Shown: in pieces, positions 25,032 through 34,559 of the stretch
Layout: every line of letters begins with the position of its first letter
How positions within the stretch are numbered: position 1 is the stretch's first letter
NCBI RefSeq assembly: GCF_042677205.1
Contig: NZ_JBHTIU010000039.1
Location: 261,207 to 325,206, forward strand
Origin: Paenibacillus_L residui
GTDB lineage: Bacteria > Bacillota > Bacilli > Paenibacillales > NBRC-103111
Reading direction: 5' to 3'
Length of the DNA stretch: 64,000 bases
Notes under the pieces: generated by a model
Told to the model about the DNA's origin: nothing
What the model saw: only the letters and a program-made list of their open reading frames with translations
Databases searched by the model: none
Program-made: the position numbers and the translations under genes

Positions 25032-26270
25032 TTAATGACCGGATTCCATATCGTCAACATGGTTGAGGTGCTTTCGGTTTGCCAGCACAAAGAAAACGGA
25101 CAGCACTACGAAAACCGCACCTACTACGAAAGGAACATGGGGATTGTACCATTCCGCGAGCTTTCCTGCCAGGAACGGCGCAACCGCCCCGCCAAGAAAA
25201 CGAAGGAAACTGTATACGGCGGACGCGGTGGAACGTTCGACAGGAGCGGCATTCATTACCGCCGTGGTGATGAGTGTGTTATTGTTCCCCAACAGGGCTC
25301 CGGCGATGATAACGGCCGCGATGATTAACCACTGAGTAGAAGTCCAGATGCCCATGGCCAGCAGGTCTACGCCAAACAAGATCAGCATGGCACACATGGA
25401 TTTAATCGTTCCGAACCTCTGCTGCAGCCTCGGCGCCATAAATACCGATGTTATTGCCAACAATAAGCCCCATCCCAAAAATACATAGCCTAATCCCCGT
25501 TCACTCAAGCCCATAACGAATGGCGCGTAAGCCAGTAATGTAAAGAAACCGAAATTATACAGGCAAGCCGTTACTCCAAGAACGACAAGAGATCGATGTT
25601 TCATTGCCCGGAACGGATCGAGCAGTGAGGTTTTTGGAAGCTTCCCGGCCTGCGGTACCTGGGATTTCGGCATAAGAATAAGCAGGCTGACGAAAGCAAT
25701 GACCATCAACCCGGCCACTCCCAGGAAGGGTCCTCTCCAAGAAATGGAACCGAGCTCGCCGCCAAGCAGCGGACCTATCGAAATGCCTAGTCCAATCGCC
25801 GCTTCGTACAAAATAATAGCTTTAGCCGTACCGGATTTGGACAAAGTAACAATCGCGGTCAGAGCCGTCGCGACAAACAGCGCGTTGCCCAGCCCCCAGC
25901 CTCCCCTCAAACCGATAAGAGGCCATATTCCATTAGAGAGGCCGCCGAGACAGGAGAAAATTGCGATAATTACTATACCGGCGAGCAGTGTCAGCTTGAT
26001 TCCGAGCCTCGATGAGATAGCTCCCGTTATTAACATGGCAACCGCCATGACCGCATTATAGCTTGTAAAAAGCAAAGAGACTTCACTGGGGGTTGCTTCC
26101 AACTGATCGGCAATAGCCAGCAAAATCGGGTCTACCAGGCCTAAGCCCATGAAAGCAATAATACATGCGAAAAATACCGCCCAAACCGCCTTGGGCTGTT
26201 TAAGAAGGCTCCCCTCTTCATAAAGAGGCGCATTGGATGAACTGCCTTCTGTCGAATTCTGATATGACAT
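25032..26270 (-). CDS. MFS transporter, drug efflux type, MarR-linked
   Basis: A 412-residue twelve-span major facilitator. The loop 2-3 region TGAISSRLGIKLTLLAG and the span 5 GPLLGGELG (motif C) support a drug/H+ antiporter. It is divergent from a MarR-family gene across 200 bp that contain a large inverted repeat, so the pump is probably induced when the MarR protein binds a small molecule. A GAGGAG ribosome site precedes the ATG. The exported compound is unknown. Confidence 0.87.
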   Translation of the reverse strand: MSYQNSTEGSSSNAPLYEEGSLLKQPKAVWAVFFACIIAFMGLGLVDPILLAIADQLEATPSEVSLLFTSYNAVMAVAMLITGAISSRLGIKLTLLAGIVIIAIFSCLGGLSNGIWPLIGLRGGWGLGNALFVATALTAIVTLSKSGTAKAIILYEAAIGLGISIGPLLGGELGSISWRGPFLGVAGLMVIAFVSLLILMPKSQVPQAGKLPKTSLLDPFRAMKHRSLVVLGVTACLYNFGFFTLLAYAPFVMGLSERGLGYVFLGWGLLLAITSVFMAPRLQQRFGTIKSMCAMLILFGVDLLAMGIWTSTQWLIIAAVIIAGALLGNNNTLITTAVMNAAPVERSTASAVYSFLRFLGGAVAPFLAGKLAEWYNPHVPFVVGAVFVVLSVFFVLANRKHLNHVDDMESGH

Positions 26271-26319
26271 ATACCTGCTCCTCTCCGATTAAAGTTAAAT
26301 TTCAAAGAAAACAAAATAA

Positions 26320-26355
26320 GTTGTATAATGAAACTACATTATTGTATTATACAAC
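26320..26355. promoter_or_regulatory. MarR-type operator overlapping divergent promoters
   Basis: A perfect 10-bp inverted repeat GTTGTATAAT/ATTATACAAC with a 16-bp centre that itself holds ATAATG/CATTAT-like symmetry on the minus strand. Each arm contains TATAAT in the direction of one of the two divergent genes, so a bound repressor could block both -10 elements. Confidence 0.65.
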
Positions 26356-26470
26356 TATATATTTTCATGTCAATAAATCTGCTTTCATTAGCTGTAATTT
26401 GAAAAAATGAACCATTATGCTACCATGAGTATGAGCATTAAGCAGCTTCTGTTGTGAGGTGATACAAAAA

Positions 26471-26893
26471 TTGGACCCGAGATCGTTGGAAACTATAGAG
26501 CTGGAGCTGGCTATTCTGGTTCGTCATATCAATTCCATTGCGTCTGACAAGAAAATCGGAACCCTCGACCGGTCCGCATACCTGTTATTGCATCAAATTT
26601 CTGCTCACGGTTCCGCCGGCGTCAAGGCTCTCGCAGACGAATTCCGGTTGGATATTTCCACAGTCAGCAGGCAAGCTGCGGCCCTGGAGCAGAAGGGATA
26701 CATCTATAGAACTCCAGACCCCCAAGATCGAAGATCCTTCTCTCTGCAAATTACGGATTTGGGAGCCAAGGAACTGGATGAAAGCAAGCGGGCTAGATTA
26801 GCAAGGGTAACGGAAAAATTGAAGGATTGGTCCGATGAAGATTGCCATACCTTCGGAAAATTGTTGACCAAATTCAACCGTACCTTCGTCTAA
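26471..26893 (+). CDS. MarR-family transcriptional regulator
   Basis: A 140-residue regulator starting with TTG nine bases after GAGGTG; a GTG twelve bases earlier lies within that ribosome site and is less likely. The winged helix is seen in LADEFRLDISTVSRQAAALEQKGYIYR and the wing in PDPQDRRSFSLQITDLG, the D-x-R-D-x-R signature of MarR proteins. It probably represses itself and the divergent MFS pump. The downstream dsbA-like gene is 101 bp away with its own ribosome site. Confidence 0.9.
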   Translation: MDPRSLETIELELAILVRHINSIASDKKIGTLDRSAYLLLHQISAHGSAGVKALADEFRLDISTVSRQAAALEQKGYIYRTPDPQDRRSFSLQITDLGAKELDESKRARLARVTEKLKDWSDEDCHTFGKLLTKFNRTFV

Positions 26894-26994
26894 TCCTTGT
26901 TAAGATCTGTCAGGAATAATCCAATTGGTGCTATAATTTAGTTTTCACCGCATGTGCATACTTATTATTATCAAAATTTGGAGGTTAGAAAAAA

Positions 26995-27717
26995 ATGAAA
27001 GTGGAAATTTGGTCGGATTATGTATGTCCGTTCTGTTACATCGGCAAGCGCCGGTTCGAAGCCGGGCTGCAGCAGTTTGCCAATAAGGAATCGGTAGAAG
27101 TGATTTATAGGAGCTTTGAATTGGATCCCAATGCCAGCCGTGACGGCAATCCGAGCGTATATGACATGCTTGCGGCCAAGTATGGAATGAGCCGTGATCA
27201 GGCCATTGCCAATACGAACCAAATAGCGCAGCAAGCCAAGGCGGTCGGCCTTGATTTCTACTTCGACCGCACGATCCAGACCAATACCTTCGATGCTCAT
27301 CGTCTGACTCATTACGCGGCTTCCCAAGGCAAGAATAAAGAGTTGACCGAGCGATTGCTGAAAGCTCACTTTACCGATGGGCTGCACGTCGGCCATCATG
27401 AAACATTAGCAGACTTGGCCGCAGAAGTCGGCCTGAATCGCGAGGAGGCCCTTCGGGTTCTGAATGACAGCAGCAAGTATGCCGATGAAGTGCGAAATGA
27501 TGAACGGGAAGCAAGCCAGATTGGCGTAAGGGGCGTTCCTTTCTTCGTGATTAATCGTAAATACGCGGTATCCGGGGCACAGCCAAGTGAAGTGTTCCTG
27601 GAGGCATTGCAGAAAGCCTGGGGTGAAGAGAATCCGCTTACCGTCATCGGCGGATCAGAGGACAGTGCGGCATGCACGGATGCCGGTTGTGTTCTACCGG
27701 AAGAGAGAAACTCCTAA
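26995..27717 (+). CDS. DsbA-family oxidoreductase, FrnE-like
   Basis: A 240-residue thioredoxin-fold protein. Residues MKVEIWSDYVCPFCYIGKRR carry a CPFC active site, the helical insertion follows, and the cis-Pro loop is in GVRGVPFFVINRKYAVSGAQ. The size and GVPFFV motif match FrnE-like dithiol oxidoreductases of the cytoplasm rather than exported DsbA; no signal peptide is present. A Cys pair occurs at the C-terminus (AACTDAGC). It may act in redox stress or polyketide/drug modification. GGAGG lies close upstream. Confidence 0.9.
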   Translation: MKVEIWSDYVCPFCYIGKRRFEAGLQQFANKESVEVIYRSFELDPNASRDGNPSVYDMLAAKYGMSRDQAIANTNQIAQQAKAVGLDFYFDRTIQTNTFDAHRLTHYAASQGKNKELTERLLKAHFTDGLHVGHHETLADLAAEVGLNREEALRVLNDSSKYADEVRNDEREASQIGVRGVPFFVINRKYAVSGAQPSEVFLEALQKAWGEENPLTVIGGSEDSAACTDAGCVLPEERNS

Positions 27718-27756
27718 TTTGTTTAATCCGGGATGAGTTCTGCTCTTTATACAAAA

Positions 27757-27798
27757 AAATAACGCGACTCGCGTAAATTACCCGTGTCCGCGTTATTT
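27757..27798 (-). terminator. Terminator of nrdR
   Basis: Stem AAATAACGCG/CGCGTTATTT with a 22-nt loop, followed on the minus strand by a T-run. It lies 3 bp after the nrdR stop and may also serve the convergent dsbA-like gene. Confidence 0.75.
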
Positions 27799-27800
27799 AT

Positions 27801-28280
27801 TCAGGGGGCATCGTTAGGATCCGGCTGGTGCTTAGTCAGGATCTGGTTCAGTTCTTTCATAAACATGTTAATATCTTTAAATTGCCGGTAAACTGAAGCG
27901 AAGCGAACGTAGGCCACCTCATCCACAGGATAGAGCTGGTTCATCAGAATCTCGCCAATTTCCCGGCTTTCTACTTCATTGCGGGCTGTATTCCGAATCT
28001 GTTTCTCCACTTCGGAAACCATCTTCTCCAATGTTTCCATGGAAACTGGCCTTTTCTCACAAGCGCGGATCAAGCCTCTTAAAATTTTCTCGCGGTTAAA
28101 TTCTTCCCTGCTTCCATCCTTCTTGATGACGACTAGCGGTGTTTCCTCCACCATCTCGAACGTTGTAAAGCGGCGGAAGCATTTCTCGCATTCTCTGCGC
28201 CGGCGAATCGATTTATTCTCGTTAGCGGCTCGCGAATCTAATACTTTAGTGCCCGAATGATCACAAAATGGACATTTCAA
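27801..28280 (-). CDS. nrdR: Transcriptional repressor NrdR
   Basis: A 159-residue repressor of ribonucleotide reductase genes. The N-terminal zinc ribbon has CPFC at residues 3-6 and CEKC near 31-34, followed by RRFTTFE, and an ATP-cone domain starts at VVIKKDGSREEFNREKILRG. It senses dATP/ATP and represses nrd genes. The start codon is TTG, positioned after AAGGAGGG. It lies between the SASP gene and a convergent dsbA-like gene; in Bacillus the same gene is near coaE and mutM, as here. Confidence 0.95.
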   Translation of the reverse strand: MKCPFCDHSGTKVLDSRAANENKSIRRRRECEKCFRRFTTFEMVEETPLVVIKKDGSREEFNREKILRGLIRACEKRPVSMETLEKMVSEVEKQIRNTARNEVESREIGEILMNQLYPVDEVAYVRFASVYRQFKDINMFMKELNQILTKHQPDPNDAP

Positions 28281-28340
28281 CTTGAGTCCCTCCTTCTTCC
28301 CGTTCTCCCATTTGCGATTCTTCTTACCAGACGTTCCCTG

Positions 28341-28369
28341 TTATGATCCCAAACAAAGCGCACATAATA
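28341..28369 (+). promoter_or_regulatory. Sigma-G-like promoter of the SASP gene
   Basis: TTATG (four of five matches to GHATR), 17 bp, then CATAATA, which fits the sigma-G -10 CATNNTA. It lies 30 bp before the SASP start. SASP genes are known to need sigma-G in the forespore. Confidence 0.5.
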
Positions 28370-28399
28370 GAATTACCAACCGACAAGGAGGTGAACAAC

Positions 28400-28624
28400 A
28401 TGGCACAAGGACAATCTCGGAGCAGCAACCAATTGGTTGTTCCTCAAGCTAACGCTGCATTGGATCAATTAAAATACGAAGTAGCTCAGGAACTGGGTAT
28501 CGCCATTCCTCAAGACGGTTACATGGGTAACATGGCTACTCGTGATGCAGGTGCAATCGGAGGTCATATCACCCGTCGTCTGGTACAAATCGCTGAGCAA
28601 CAACTGTCTGGCGGTAACCGTTAA
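28400..28624 (+). CDS. Small acid-soluble spore protein, alpha/beta type
   Basis: A 74-residue protein beginning MAQGQSRSSNQLVVPQANAA. The germination protease site is in LKYEVAQELGI, and the DNA-binding helix-turn-helix region includes YMGNMATRDAGAIGGHITRRL. These are the family hallmarks. The protein coats spore DNA and protects it from UV and heat. The ATG at 28400 follows a strong AAGGAGGTG; an earlier in-frame start has none. It is divergent from nrdR. Confidence 0.95.
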   Translation: MAQGQSRSSNQLVVPQANAALDQLKYEVAQELGIAIPQDGYMGNMATRDAGAIGGHITRRLVQIAEQQLSGGNR

Positions 28625-28649
28625 GGAATTCTTTAGTCTTGTACCTCAT

Positions 28650-28684
28650 GCATCGGCGAGCTCCTTACGGAGCTTGTCCGATGC
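28650..28684. terminator. Terminator between SASP and lytic transglycosylase genes
   Basis: Stem GCATCGG-CGAGCTCC/GGAGCTTGT-CCGATGC with a 4-nt loop, near the end of both convergent genes. It is followed by TTTC on the plus strand. Confidence 0.7.
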
Positions 28685-28692
28685 TTTCAATA

Positions 28693-29265
28693 TTACCTTT
28701 CTTTAGCGTAGATTTCCATATACTTCTTATAATAATAGTCGACAGAGCTGACATATTTTTTAGTTTCGCGGAATGGAATACGATCCACGTCCTGCAAGGT
28801 TCCGTCCCAAATTCCGCTTTCCTTCCACTTCTTCACATTGCCCTGCCCCGCGTTGTATGCAGCCAATACCTCAAATCGATTATTGTTAAAATATTCAAAC
28901 AAGAAATTCAGATATCTCGTGCCTGCCTGAATATTAAGCTCCGGATTTCGCAAATCTTTGAAATCATACGTGCTAAATCCTTCCTTCTCCAATATCCAGT
29001 CGGCCGTGTCCGGCATTAGCTGCATCAGCCCGACAGCACCTTTCTTCGATTCCGCATCGGGATTAAAGTTGCTTTCCACCCGGATAATGGCGGCTACCAA
29101 ATAAGGGTCCAATCCGTTCTGCTCCGCAAACTGAAAAATTTCCTTCTGGTAGTGAATCGGATGAACGAGCTTGCCAAGCCAATTGCTGTTGTAGAATAAG
29201 ACAACGATCACTACAATAAATGAAAGTACGAACCATAACCGGCTTCGCTTCCGTCTTCTTTTCAT
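28693..29265 (-). CDS. Lytic transglycosylase, membrane-anchored SLT domain
   Basis: A 190-residue protein with an N-terminal anchor (RLWFVLSFIVVIVVLFY, residues 9-25) and a Slt70-type catalytic domain: the catalytic Glu is in AAIIRVESNFNP, then SKKGAVGLMQLMPDTA and VLAAYNAGQGNVKKW. It cleaves peptidoglycan with anhydro-muramic acid formation outside the membrane. Its start overlaps the coaE stop by one base (TGATG), so it is translated with coaE. Confidence 0.92.
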   Translation of the reverse strand: MKRRRKRSRLWFVLSFIVVIVVLFYNSNWLGKLVHPIHYQKEIFQFAEQNGLDPYLVAAIIRVESNFNPDAESKKGAVGLMQLMPDTADWILEKEGFSTYDFKDLRNPELNIQAGTRYLNFLFEYFNNNRFEVLAAYNAGQGNVKKWKESGIWDGTLQDVDRIPFRETKKYVSSVDYYYKKYMEIYAKER

Positions 29266-29858
29266 CAGAGCCCCTTTCCTTCTATAAAGTGGTCAATTTG
29301 TCGTATCGTATCCGTCAAGCTTCCCTCATTGTTAATAACAATGTCGGCCAGCTCTTTTTTCTTCTCGATATCCATCTGAGCGTTTAGTCTCTGCTCCGCC
29401 TGTGCTGCGGTAATTCCGTCCCGCGCCATCAGTCTCTCCAATTGCTTTGAACGGGGAACATAGACCACCATTACCTGCTCGAACATATGCTGAAGACCGG
29501 ATTCATAGAGAAGCGGCACATCCACAACGACCAATCGGCCGGGGTCCGTATCCTCCGCCTCCTGCATTCTTTGTTTCATACCCAATCGGATTTGCGGATG
29601 CAGCAAGCCCTCCAGATCTTTGCGCGCTGCGTCATCCGCAAATACGATTTCTCCAAGCTTCTTGCGGTTCAGGGAACCGTCCGGATTAAGAATAGCTTGT
29701 CCGAAACGGTTCGCAACCTGCTCCAACAGCTCGGTTCCGGGAAGCACTACCTCCCGGGCAATCCGATCTGCATCAACCAATACCGCTCCCCGCTCAACAA
29801 GTATAGAGGCTACGGTTGATTTGCCGCTGGCTATTCCTCCAGTCAAACCTATATTCAT
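29265..29858 (-). CDS. coaE: Dephospho-CoA kinase
   Basis: A 197-residue P-loop kinase. MNIGLTGGIASGKSTVASIL carries the Walker A motif GGIASGKS (residues 7-14), DADRIAREVV follows, and VVDVPLLYESGL is the conserved substrate-binding segment. It phosphorylates dephospho-CoA to give coenzyme A, the last step of CoA synthesis. It is coupled to the lytic transglycosylase gene and lies in the polA-mutM-ytaF-coaE order seen in Bacillus. Confidence 0.95.
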   Translation of the reverse strand: MNIGLTGGIASGKSTVASILVERGAVLVDADRIAREVVLPGTELLEQVANRFGQAILNPDGSLNRKKLGEIVFADDAARKDLEGLLHPQIRLGMKQRMQEAEDTDPGRLVVVDVPLLYESGLQHMFEQVMVVYVPRSKQLERLMARDGITAAQAEQRLNAQMDIEKKKELADIVINNEGSLTDTIRQIDHFIEGKGL

Positions 29859-29965
29859 AAAAGCTGCACTCCCAATAATAGTCTATAAACACAGTAATAT
29901 AAGACAAATCCCGTTGCTTCATATATAACCTTCGGCCTGTGTCTTACCCGCCCATCTCGGTCTTT

Positions 29966-30649
29966 TCAAAACAGCTTGGAAATCCCCATCATAATTAAAA
30001 AACAACCTGGCAGCAGCGATAATTTCCGCATCCAGCCAAACCCCGCAAAACGCAAGCCCGCATAAAGCCCCGCGGCAATAAACAGACCGCTGGAAATAGC
30101 GATAACCGCAGAAGTGACATAAGGATTATAGCCTAATAACGCCGCTCCTATACCCGCCCCGAAAGCGTCCAGAGACAAAGCCAGGCCAAGCAAGGCCGCT
30201 TCTGAGGGGGAGATGACCCCGGAACGGTCCAAATCAGCGGCCGAAGGGGTTTTTAAAATTTGGATGACCAGCCCCAACCGTTTGAGTTCAATCCTGACAA
30301 TGGCTTTATTTACATGGGTAGATGAAGATGCCGCCGGCTCATGCTCCGGTTTTCCGGAATCGGAATTTTCGTTGGACTCGTCTTTTTTGGACAGCATTTG
30401 ATATAAAGACCAGATTCCAATGCCGATCAGAATGAAGGCTCCTAGCGCACTGGCTGCTGACGGGGAAAATAGCCGGGACAGCAAGCCCCCTATTTGCATG
30501 GATAGAAGAATGGTCAACCCGGAGCAAATAGCAATGATTATTATAGAGAAGGCCTGGATTCTGATCCGTCTCAAACCATATGTAATCCCTACACCGAACC
30601 CATCCAAGCTTACAGCTAATGCCAATATGATTAATGATGTCGCCATCAT
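29966..30649 (-). CDS. ytaF: Sporulation membrane protein YtaF
   Basis: A 227-residue protein with six expected spans arranged as two similar halves, each starting with an SLD-x-FG motif (LALAVSLDGFGVGITYG and LGLALSLDAFGAGIGA). This is the YtaF/MntP-like fold. The cytoplasmic loop (residues 85-120) is charged. YtaF affects sporulation in Bacillus; its transport substrate is not known. The position between mutM and coaE matches Bacillus synteny. Confidence 0.9.
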   Translation of the reverse strand: MMATSLIILALAVSLDGFGVGITYGLRRIRIQAFSIIIIAICSGLTILLSMQIGGLLSRLFSPSAASALGAFILIGIGIWSLYQMLSKKDESNENSDSGKPEHEPAASSSTHVNKAIVRIELKRLGLVIQILKTPSAADLDRSGVISPSEAALLGLALSLDAFGAGIGAALLGYNPYVTSAVIAISSGLFIAAGLYAGLRFAGFGWMRKLSLLPGCFLIMMGISKLF

Positions 30650-30848
30650 CCCTGCATCCCTCCCGTGAAGACCGCCCGCCTGACGGGACCTTTCCTATTC
30701 CGGGAATAAAGTCCTCGGTTAGGCGAGTCAGTTTCATCATATGGGAGAAGCCGTTATTCTGTGCATGCCCGGGATACAGGGCCCACTGCATGCTTATCGC
30801 AGGAATGGACGGATACCGAAGCGGGAAGCAGGCCCGTCTCCGGTCTGT

Positions 30849-31697
30849 TTATCGGCGGACTTTGCGCCTTTTTAACGGTTGGCACGAAGGACAGTAATGC
30901 GTCCCTCTTCCTCCAAGAACGGTTTTGGCAACAAGCTGTCCGCATTCGTTGCAGGGCATATCCTTACGGCCATAAACATTCAAACTCTGCTGAAACATGC
31001 CCATTTCTCCTTGGCCGTTGACATACGATTTGATAGAGGACCCGCCGGCACTCACCGCTTCCTGAAGCGTCTCTATGATCGCTTCATGCAGCCGGAGCAA
31101 TTCTTTACGTGTGAGGGAATCCGCCGTTCGTTCCGGATGAATACCGGCCCTGAACAAGGCTTCATCCGCATAGATATTGCCTATTCCTGCAATCCGTTCC
31201 TGATTCAGCAGCAGCGGCTTGATTTTCGTGGAGCGAGGAGAAATTTGCTCACGGAACGCCTCGAACGTAAACTCGGGACCGAGCGGCTCTAGTCCAAGCT
31301 TATGCAAGGGAGGCTGGACAAATTCTTCTCCGGGGGAGAATAAATGCATCGTTCCGAATTGCCGCACATCCTTGTAGCGCAGCTCCGTACCGTCATCAAA
31401 ATGAAAAATAACATGCGTATGCTTCTCTACCGGTTCATCCGATTGGTAGAGACCATAGCGCCCCTCCATCCGCAAGTGGGAGACGAGAACAAGACCGTCC
31501 AGAAGAAAACGGATGAACTTCCCTCTCCGCTCAATATTGTGTATAGACCTTCCCCTCAGAATGGCACAGAACTCATCCGGGTCGGACGGCCGCTGTATAA
31601 TACGCGCCAAATGGACGCTGACTTCGTTGATGTTCTTTCCTTTAACGAGCTTGTTTAATGTTTGAACTACAGTTTCTACCTCTGGAAGCTCTGGCAT
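30849..31697 (-). CDS. mutM: Formamidopyrimidine-DNA glycosylase MutM (Fpg)
   Basis: A 282-residue DNA repair enzyme. The mature N-terminus PELPEVETVV provides catalytic Pro1 and Glu2; the ATG at 31697 (GGAGGTG ribosome site) is required for that, so the longer frame is wrong. The helix-two-turn-helix (GIGNIYADEALFRAGIHPER) and the C-terminal zinc finger (CNECGQ and CPSCQ) are intact. It excises 8-oxoguanine and FaPy lesions and nicks the abasic site. It follows polA by 76 bp. Confidence 0.96.
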   Translation of the reverse strand: MPELPEVETVVQTLNKLVKGKNINEVSVHLARIIQRPSDPDEFCAILRGRSIHNIERRGKFIRFLLDGLVLVSHLRMEGRYGLYQSDEPVEKHTHVIFHFDDGTELRYKDVRQFGTMHLFSPGEEFVQPPLHKLGLEPLGPEFTFEAFREQISPRSTKIKPLLLNQERIAGIGNIYADEALFRAGIHPERTADSLTRKELLRLHEAIIETLQEAVSAGGSSIKSYVNGQGEMGMFQQSLNVYGRKDMPCNECGQLVAKTVLGGRGTHYCPSCQPLKRRKVRR

Positions 31698-31773
31698 CTT
31701 GTTCACCTCCGGCCATTCAGTTCTTCACATTACTGAGCATACCTCAACACCGGGGCGATTGCCACCCGGCCGG

Positions 31774-34419
31774 CTACTTGGCCTCGTACCAGTTCCTTCC
31801 GCAGCTTACATCGGCCCGCAGCGGTACGTCCAGATTAATCGCTTTTTCCATCATTTCAGGAACCAGCTGCTTCATAGTCTCCAATTCATTATCAGGCACC
31901 TCGAACACCAGCTCGTCATGAACCTGCAGCAGCATGCGGCTGGCCAGCTTCTCCCGCTTCAAGCGGTCGGCGATCTGGACCATGGCCAGCTTGATAATAT
32001 CCGCTGCCGTCCCTTGGATCGGCGTGTTCATGGCGGTGCGTTCCGCGAAGGAGCGAAGATTGTAGTTGGACGCATTAATTTCCGGCAAATAACGGCGCCT
32101 CTGGAGAAGGGTCGTTACGAAGCCGTCCTTGCGGGCTTTCATTACAATCTCTTCCATATATCGGCGAACCCCCTGGAAGACGGAAAAATACTGCTCGATA
32201 AACCGGGCCGCTTCCGCTCGGGTAATATCCAAATTTTGCGATAGTCCGTAATCGCTGATTCCATATACAATTCCGAAATTAACGGCCTTCGCAGAGCGGC
32301 GCATGTTGGAATCCACGTCTTCCTCAGCAACTCCGAATACGTCCATTGCCGTCTTGGTATGAATGTCCATATTATGATGGAAAGCTTCCATCAGCTTCTC
32401 GTCCTGCGAAATATGAGCGAGCACCCGCAGCTCAATCTGCGAGTAGTCGGCCGCGAGAATAGACCAGCCGGGTTCCGACGGAACGAAGACTTTACGGATT
32501 TTGCGGCCTTCCTCCAGCCGGATGGGAATGTTCTGCAGGTTCGGGTATTGGCTGCTGAGTCTGCCGGTGGCTGCAATCGTTTGTTTATAATAAGTGTGAA
32601 TTTTTCCGGTCTGTTCGTTAACTTCTTTTAACAGCCCCTCAATATAAGTTGACTGGAGCTTGGCCAGTTGGCGGTAATTAAGCAAATGCTGCACAATTTC
32701 GTGGCGCGAAGCCAGCTTCTCCAGCACTTCCGCATCGGTGGAATAACCGGTTTTCGTTTTTTTGATCACGGGAAGCTGCAGCTTGTCAAACAGAACCTCG
32801 CCCAGCTGCTTGGGAGAGTTGATATTGAATTCTCCTCCGGCCAAGTCATAGATGGTCTTCATTAAATCCTGGATGCGCTCATTCAGCTCGACCCCAAGCG
32901 TCCTCAGCTCTTCCGAGTGTACGAGAATTCCTTGCTTCTCCATCCCGGCCAGCACGGCGGACAGAGGAAGCTCAAGCTCATGGAACAGCTTGGCCATCTC
33001 GCTGTCCTCCAGAGCTTTCTCCAGAACCGGGGTTACCCTGGCGATCACTTCCGCTTTGCGCCCAAGATGGTTATTCAGCGTCTCCGAATCCGGCAGCTTG
33101 AATTTAGCCCCCTTGCCGTACACCGCTTCGTCTTCCTTCAGCCCACCGACGGAAAATTTGGAGGCAATAGCGGCTAACGTATGGCTCGCTTCCGTCGGAT
33201 CCAGCAAATAACCGGCGAGCTGCACGTCGAACGAGCAGCCTCGCAGCTCTATGCCTTGCCAGGACAGCGCCACATCCGCCCGATGCACATCGTACGATGC
33301 CACCTTCTTCGAAGGGTCGGACAACCAAGCGCGAATCGGCGCCCCTTCCTCCGACAGAATCACATCGAGAGGAGCATAATAGGCGGTCTCTCCGTCATAG
33401 AAGGAAATGCCGACCACTTCCGCATAATGCGGATTGTCCCCGATCACTTCCACATAGATGGCGCTTACCGTCTTCAGCTTGTCCGCGAAGGCAGCGGCGG
33501 CTGACGTATCCACCCATTGGCATTCAAGCTCCTCAGCCGGCTCTTCTCCCGCTTCCTCGGCGGTGAAATCCATCTTATCCAGCAAAGATTTGAATTCCAG
33601 CTTCTGGAACATAGAAGCGAGTGCTTGTCCCTCGCTTCCGGAGTACGCCATCTCGTCCAAGGTCAACTCCATCGGGACCTCCCGGAAGATGGTGGCCAAC
33701 TCCTTGCTCATCCGGGCATCCTCCGCATGAGTCTTAACCTTCTCCTGCATCTTGCCCTTCAATTCGTCCGCATGGGCAAGCACTTCTTCCACACTGCCAT
33801 ATTGATGAAGCAGCTTGAGCGCGGTCTTCTCTCCCACACCGGGAATTCCCGGTATATTATCGGAGGAATCGCCCATCAGACCCTTCAAATCAATAATTTG
33901 CAGAGGCTTAAGACCGTACTTCTCCTCAATGGCTGCAGGATCGTACAATTCTACCTCGCTTATGCCCTTGCGCGTCAGGGCGATAGTGACCTGCGGGGAT
34001 GCCAGCTGCAGCATGTCCTTATCCCCGGTAACTACCAGCACGTTAATGCCCTGTTCATCCGCTTGACGGGTCAGGGTTCCGATAATATCGTCCGCTTCGT
34101 ATCCTTCCAGTTCAAATTGAGTGATTCCGAAGGCTTGGAGCAGCTCTTTGAGCAGGGGAAACTGCTCGGACAGCTCAGGCGGCGTCTTCGCTCTTCCGCC
34201 TTTATATTCTTTATAATCTTTATGTCTGAACGTAACCTTGCCGGCATCGAAGGCGACCATGAAATGCGTCGGCTGCTGCTCCTCGATCAATTTGAGCAGC
34301 ATGGTCGTAAATCCGTAGACGGCATTGGTGTGCAGTCCGCTCGAATTGGTCAACAAGGGTAAAGCGTAGAAAGCGCGGTTGGCAATGCTATTACCATCAA
34401 TTAATATTAATTTGCTCAT
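31774..34419 (-). CDS. polA: DNA polymerase I
   Basis: An 881-residue family A polymerase. Residues 1-290 are the 5'-3' exonuclease (LILIDGNSIANRAFYALP, GYEADDIIGTL, GDSSDNIPGIPGVGEKTA). The middle region aligns in place of a 3'-5' exonuclease but lacks the DxE metal motif, as in Bacillus. The polymerase motifs are A ILAADYSQIELRVLAHIS, B RRSAKAVNFGIVYG and C LQVHDELVFEV. It fills gaps in repair and removes RNA primers. The start at 34419 follows GGGGTG; a GTG-type reading five codons upstream is less likely. Confidence 0.96.
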   Translation of the reverse strand: MSKLILIDGNSIANRAFYALPLLTNSSGLHTNAVYGFTTMLLKLIEEQQPTHFMVAFDAGKVTFRHKDYKEYKGGRAKTPPELSEQFPLLKELLQAFGITQFELEGYEADDIIGTLTRQADEQGINVLVVTGDKDMLQLASPQVTIALTRKGISEVELYDPAAIEEKYGLKPLQIIDLKGLMGDSSDNIPGIPGVGEKTALKLLHQYGSVEEVLAHADELKGKMQEKVKTHAEDARMSKELATIFREVPMELTLDEMAYSGSEGQALASMFQKLEFKSLLDKMDFTAEEAGEEPAEELECQWVDTSAAAAFADKLKTVSAIYVEVIGDNPHYAEVVGISFYDGETAYYAPLDVILSEEGAPIRAWLSDPSKKVASYDVHRADVALSWQGIELRGCSFDVQLAGYLLDPTEASHTLAAIASKFSVGGLKEDEAVYGKGAKFKLPDSETLNNHLGRKAEVIARVTPVLEKALEDSEMAKLFHELELPLSAVLAGMEKQGILVHSEELRTLGVELNERIQDLMKTIYDLAGGEFNINSPKQLGEVLFDKLQLPVIKKTKTGYSTDAEVLEKLASRHEIVQHLLNYRQLAKLQSTYIEGLLKEVNEQTGKIHTYYKQTIAATGRLSSQYPNLQNIPIRLEEGRKIRKVFVPSEPGWSILAADYSQIELRVLAHISQDEKLMEAFHHNMDIHTKTAMDVFGVAEEDVDSNMRRSAKAVNFGIVYGISDYGLSQNLDITRAEAARFIEQYFSVFQGVRRYMEEIVMKARKDGFVTTLLQRRRYLPEINASNYNLRSFAERTAMNTPIQGTAADIIKLAMVQIADRLKREKLASRMLLQVHDELVFEVPDNELETMKQLVPEMMEKAINLDVPLRADVSCGRNWYEAK

Positions 34420-34559
34420 GCGCACACACCCCATTATTCATTCTTATTTCATCATAGCATACGATAGACAGGGCATGAAAGCGGCAGGATAAATTAGTTG
34501 AAGCCCGCATAGGGATAGAGTGAGCAGTTACAAAATTCGACGCCCGAGGTGAACGTTAA

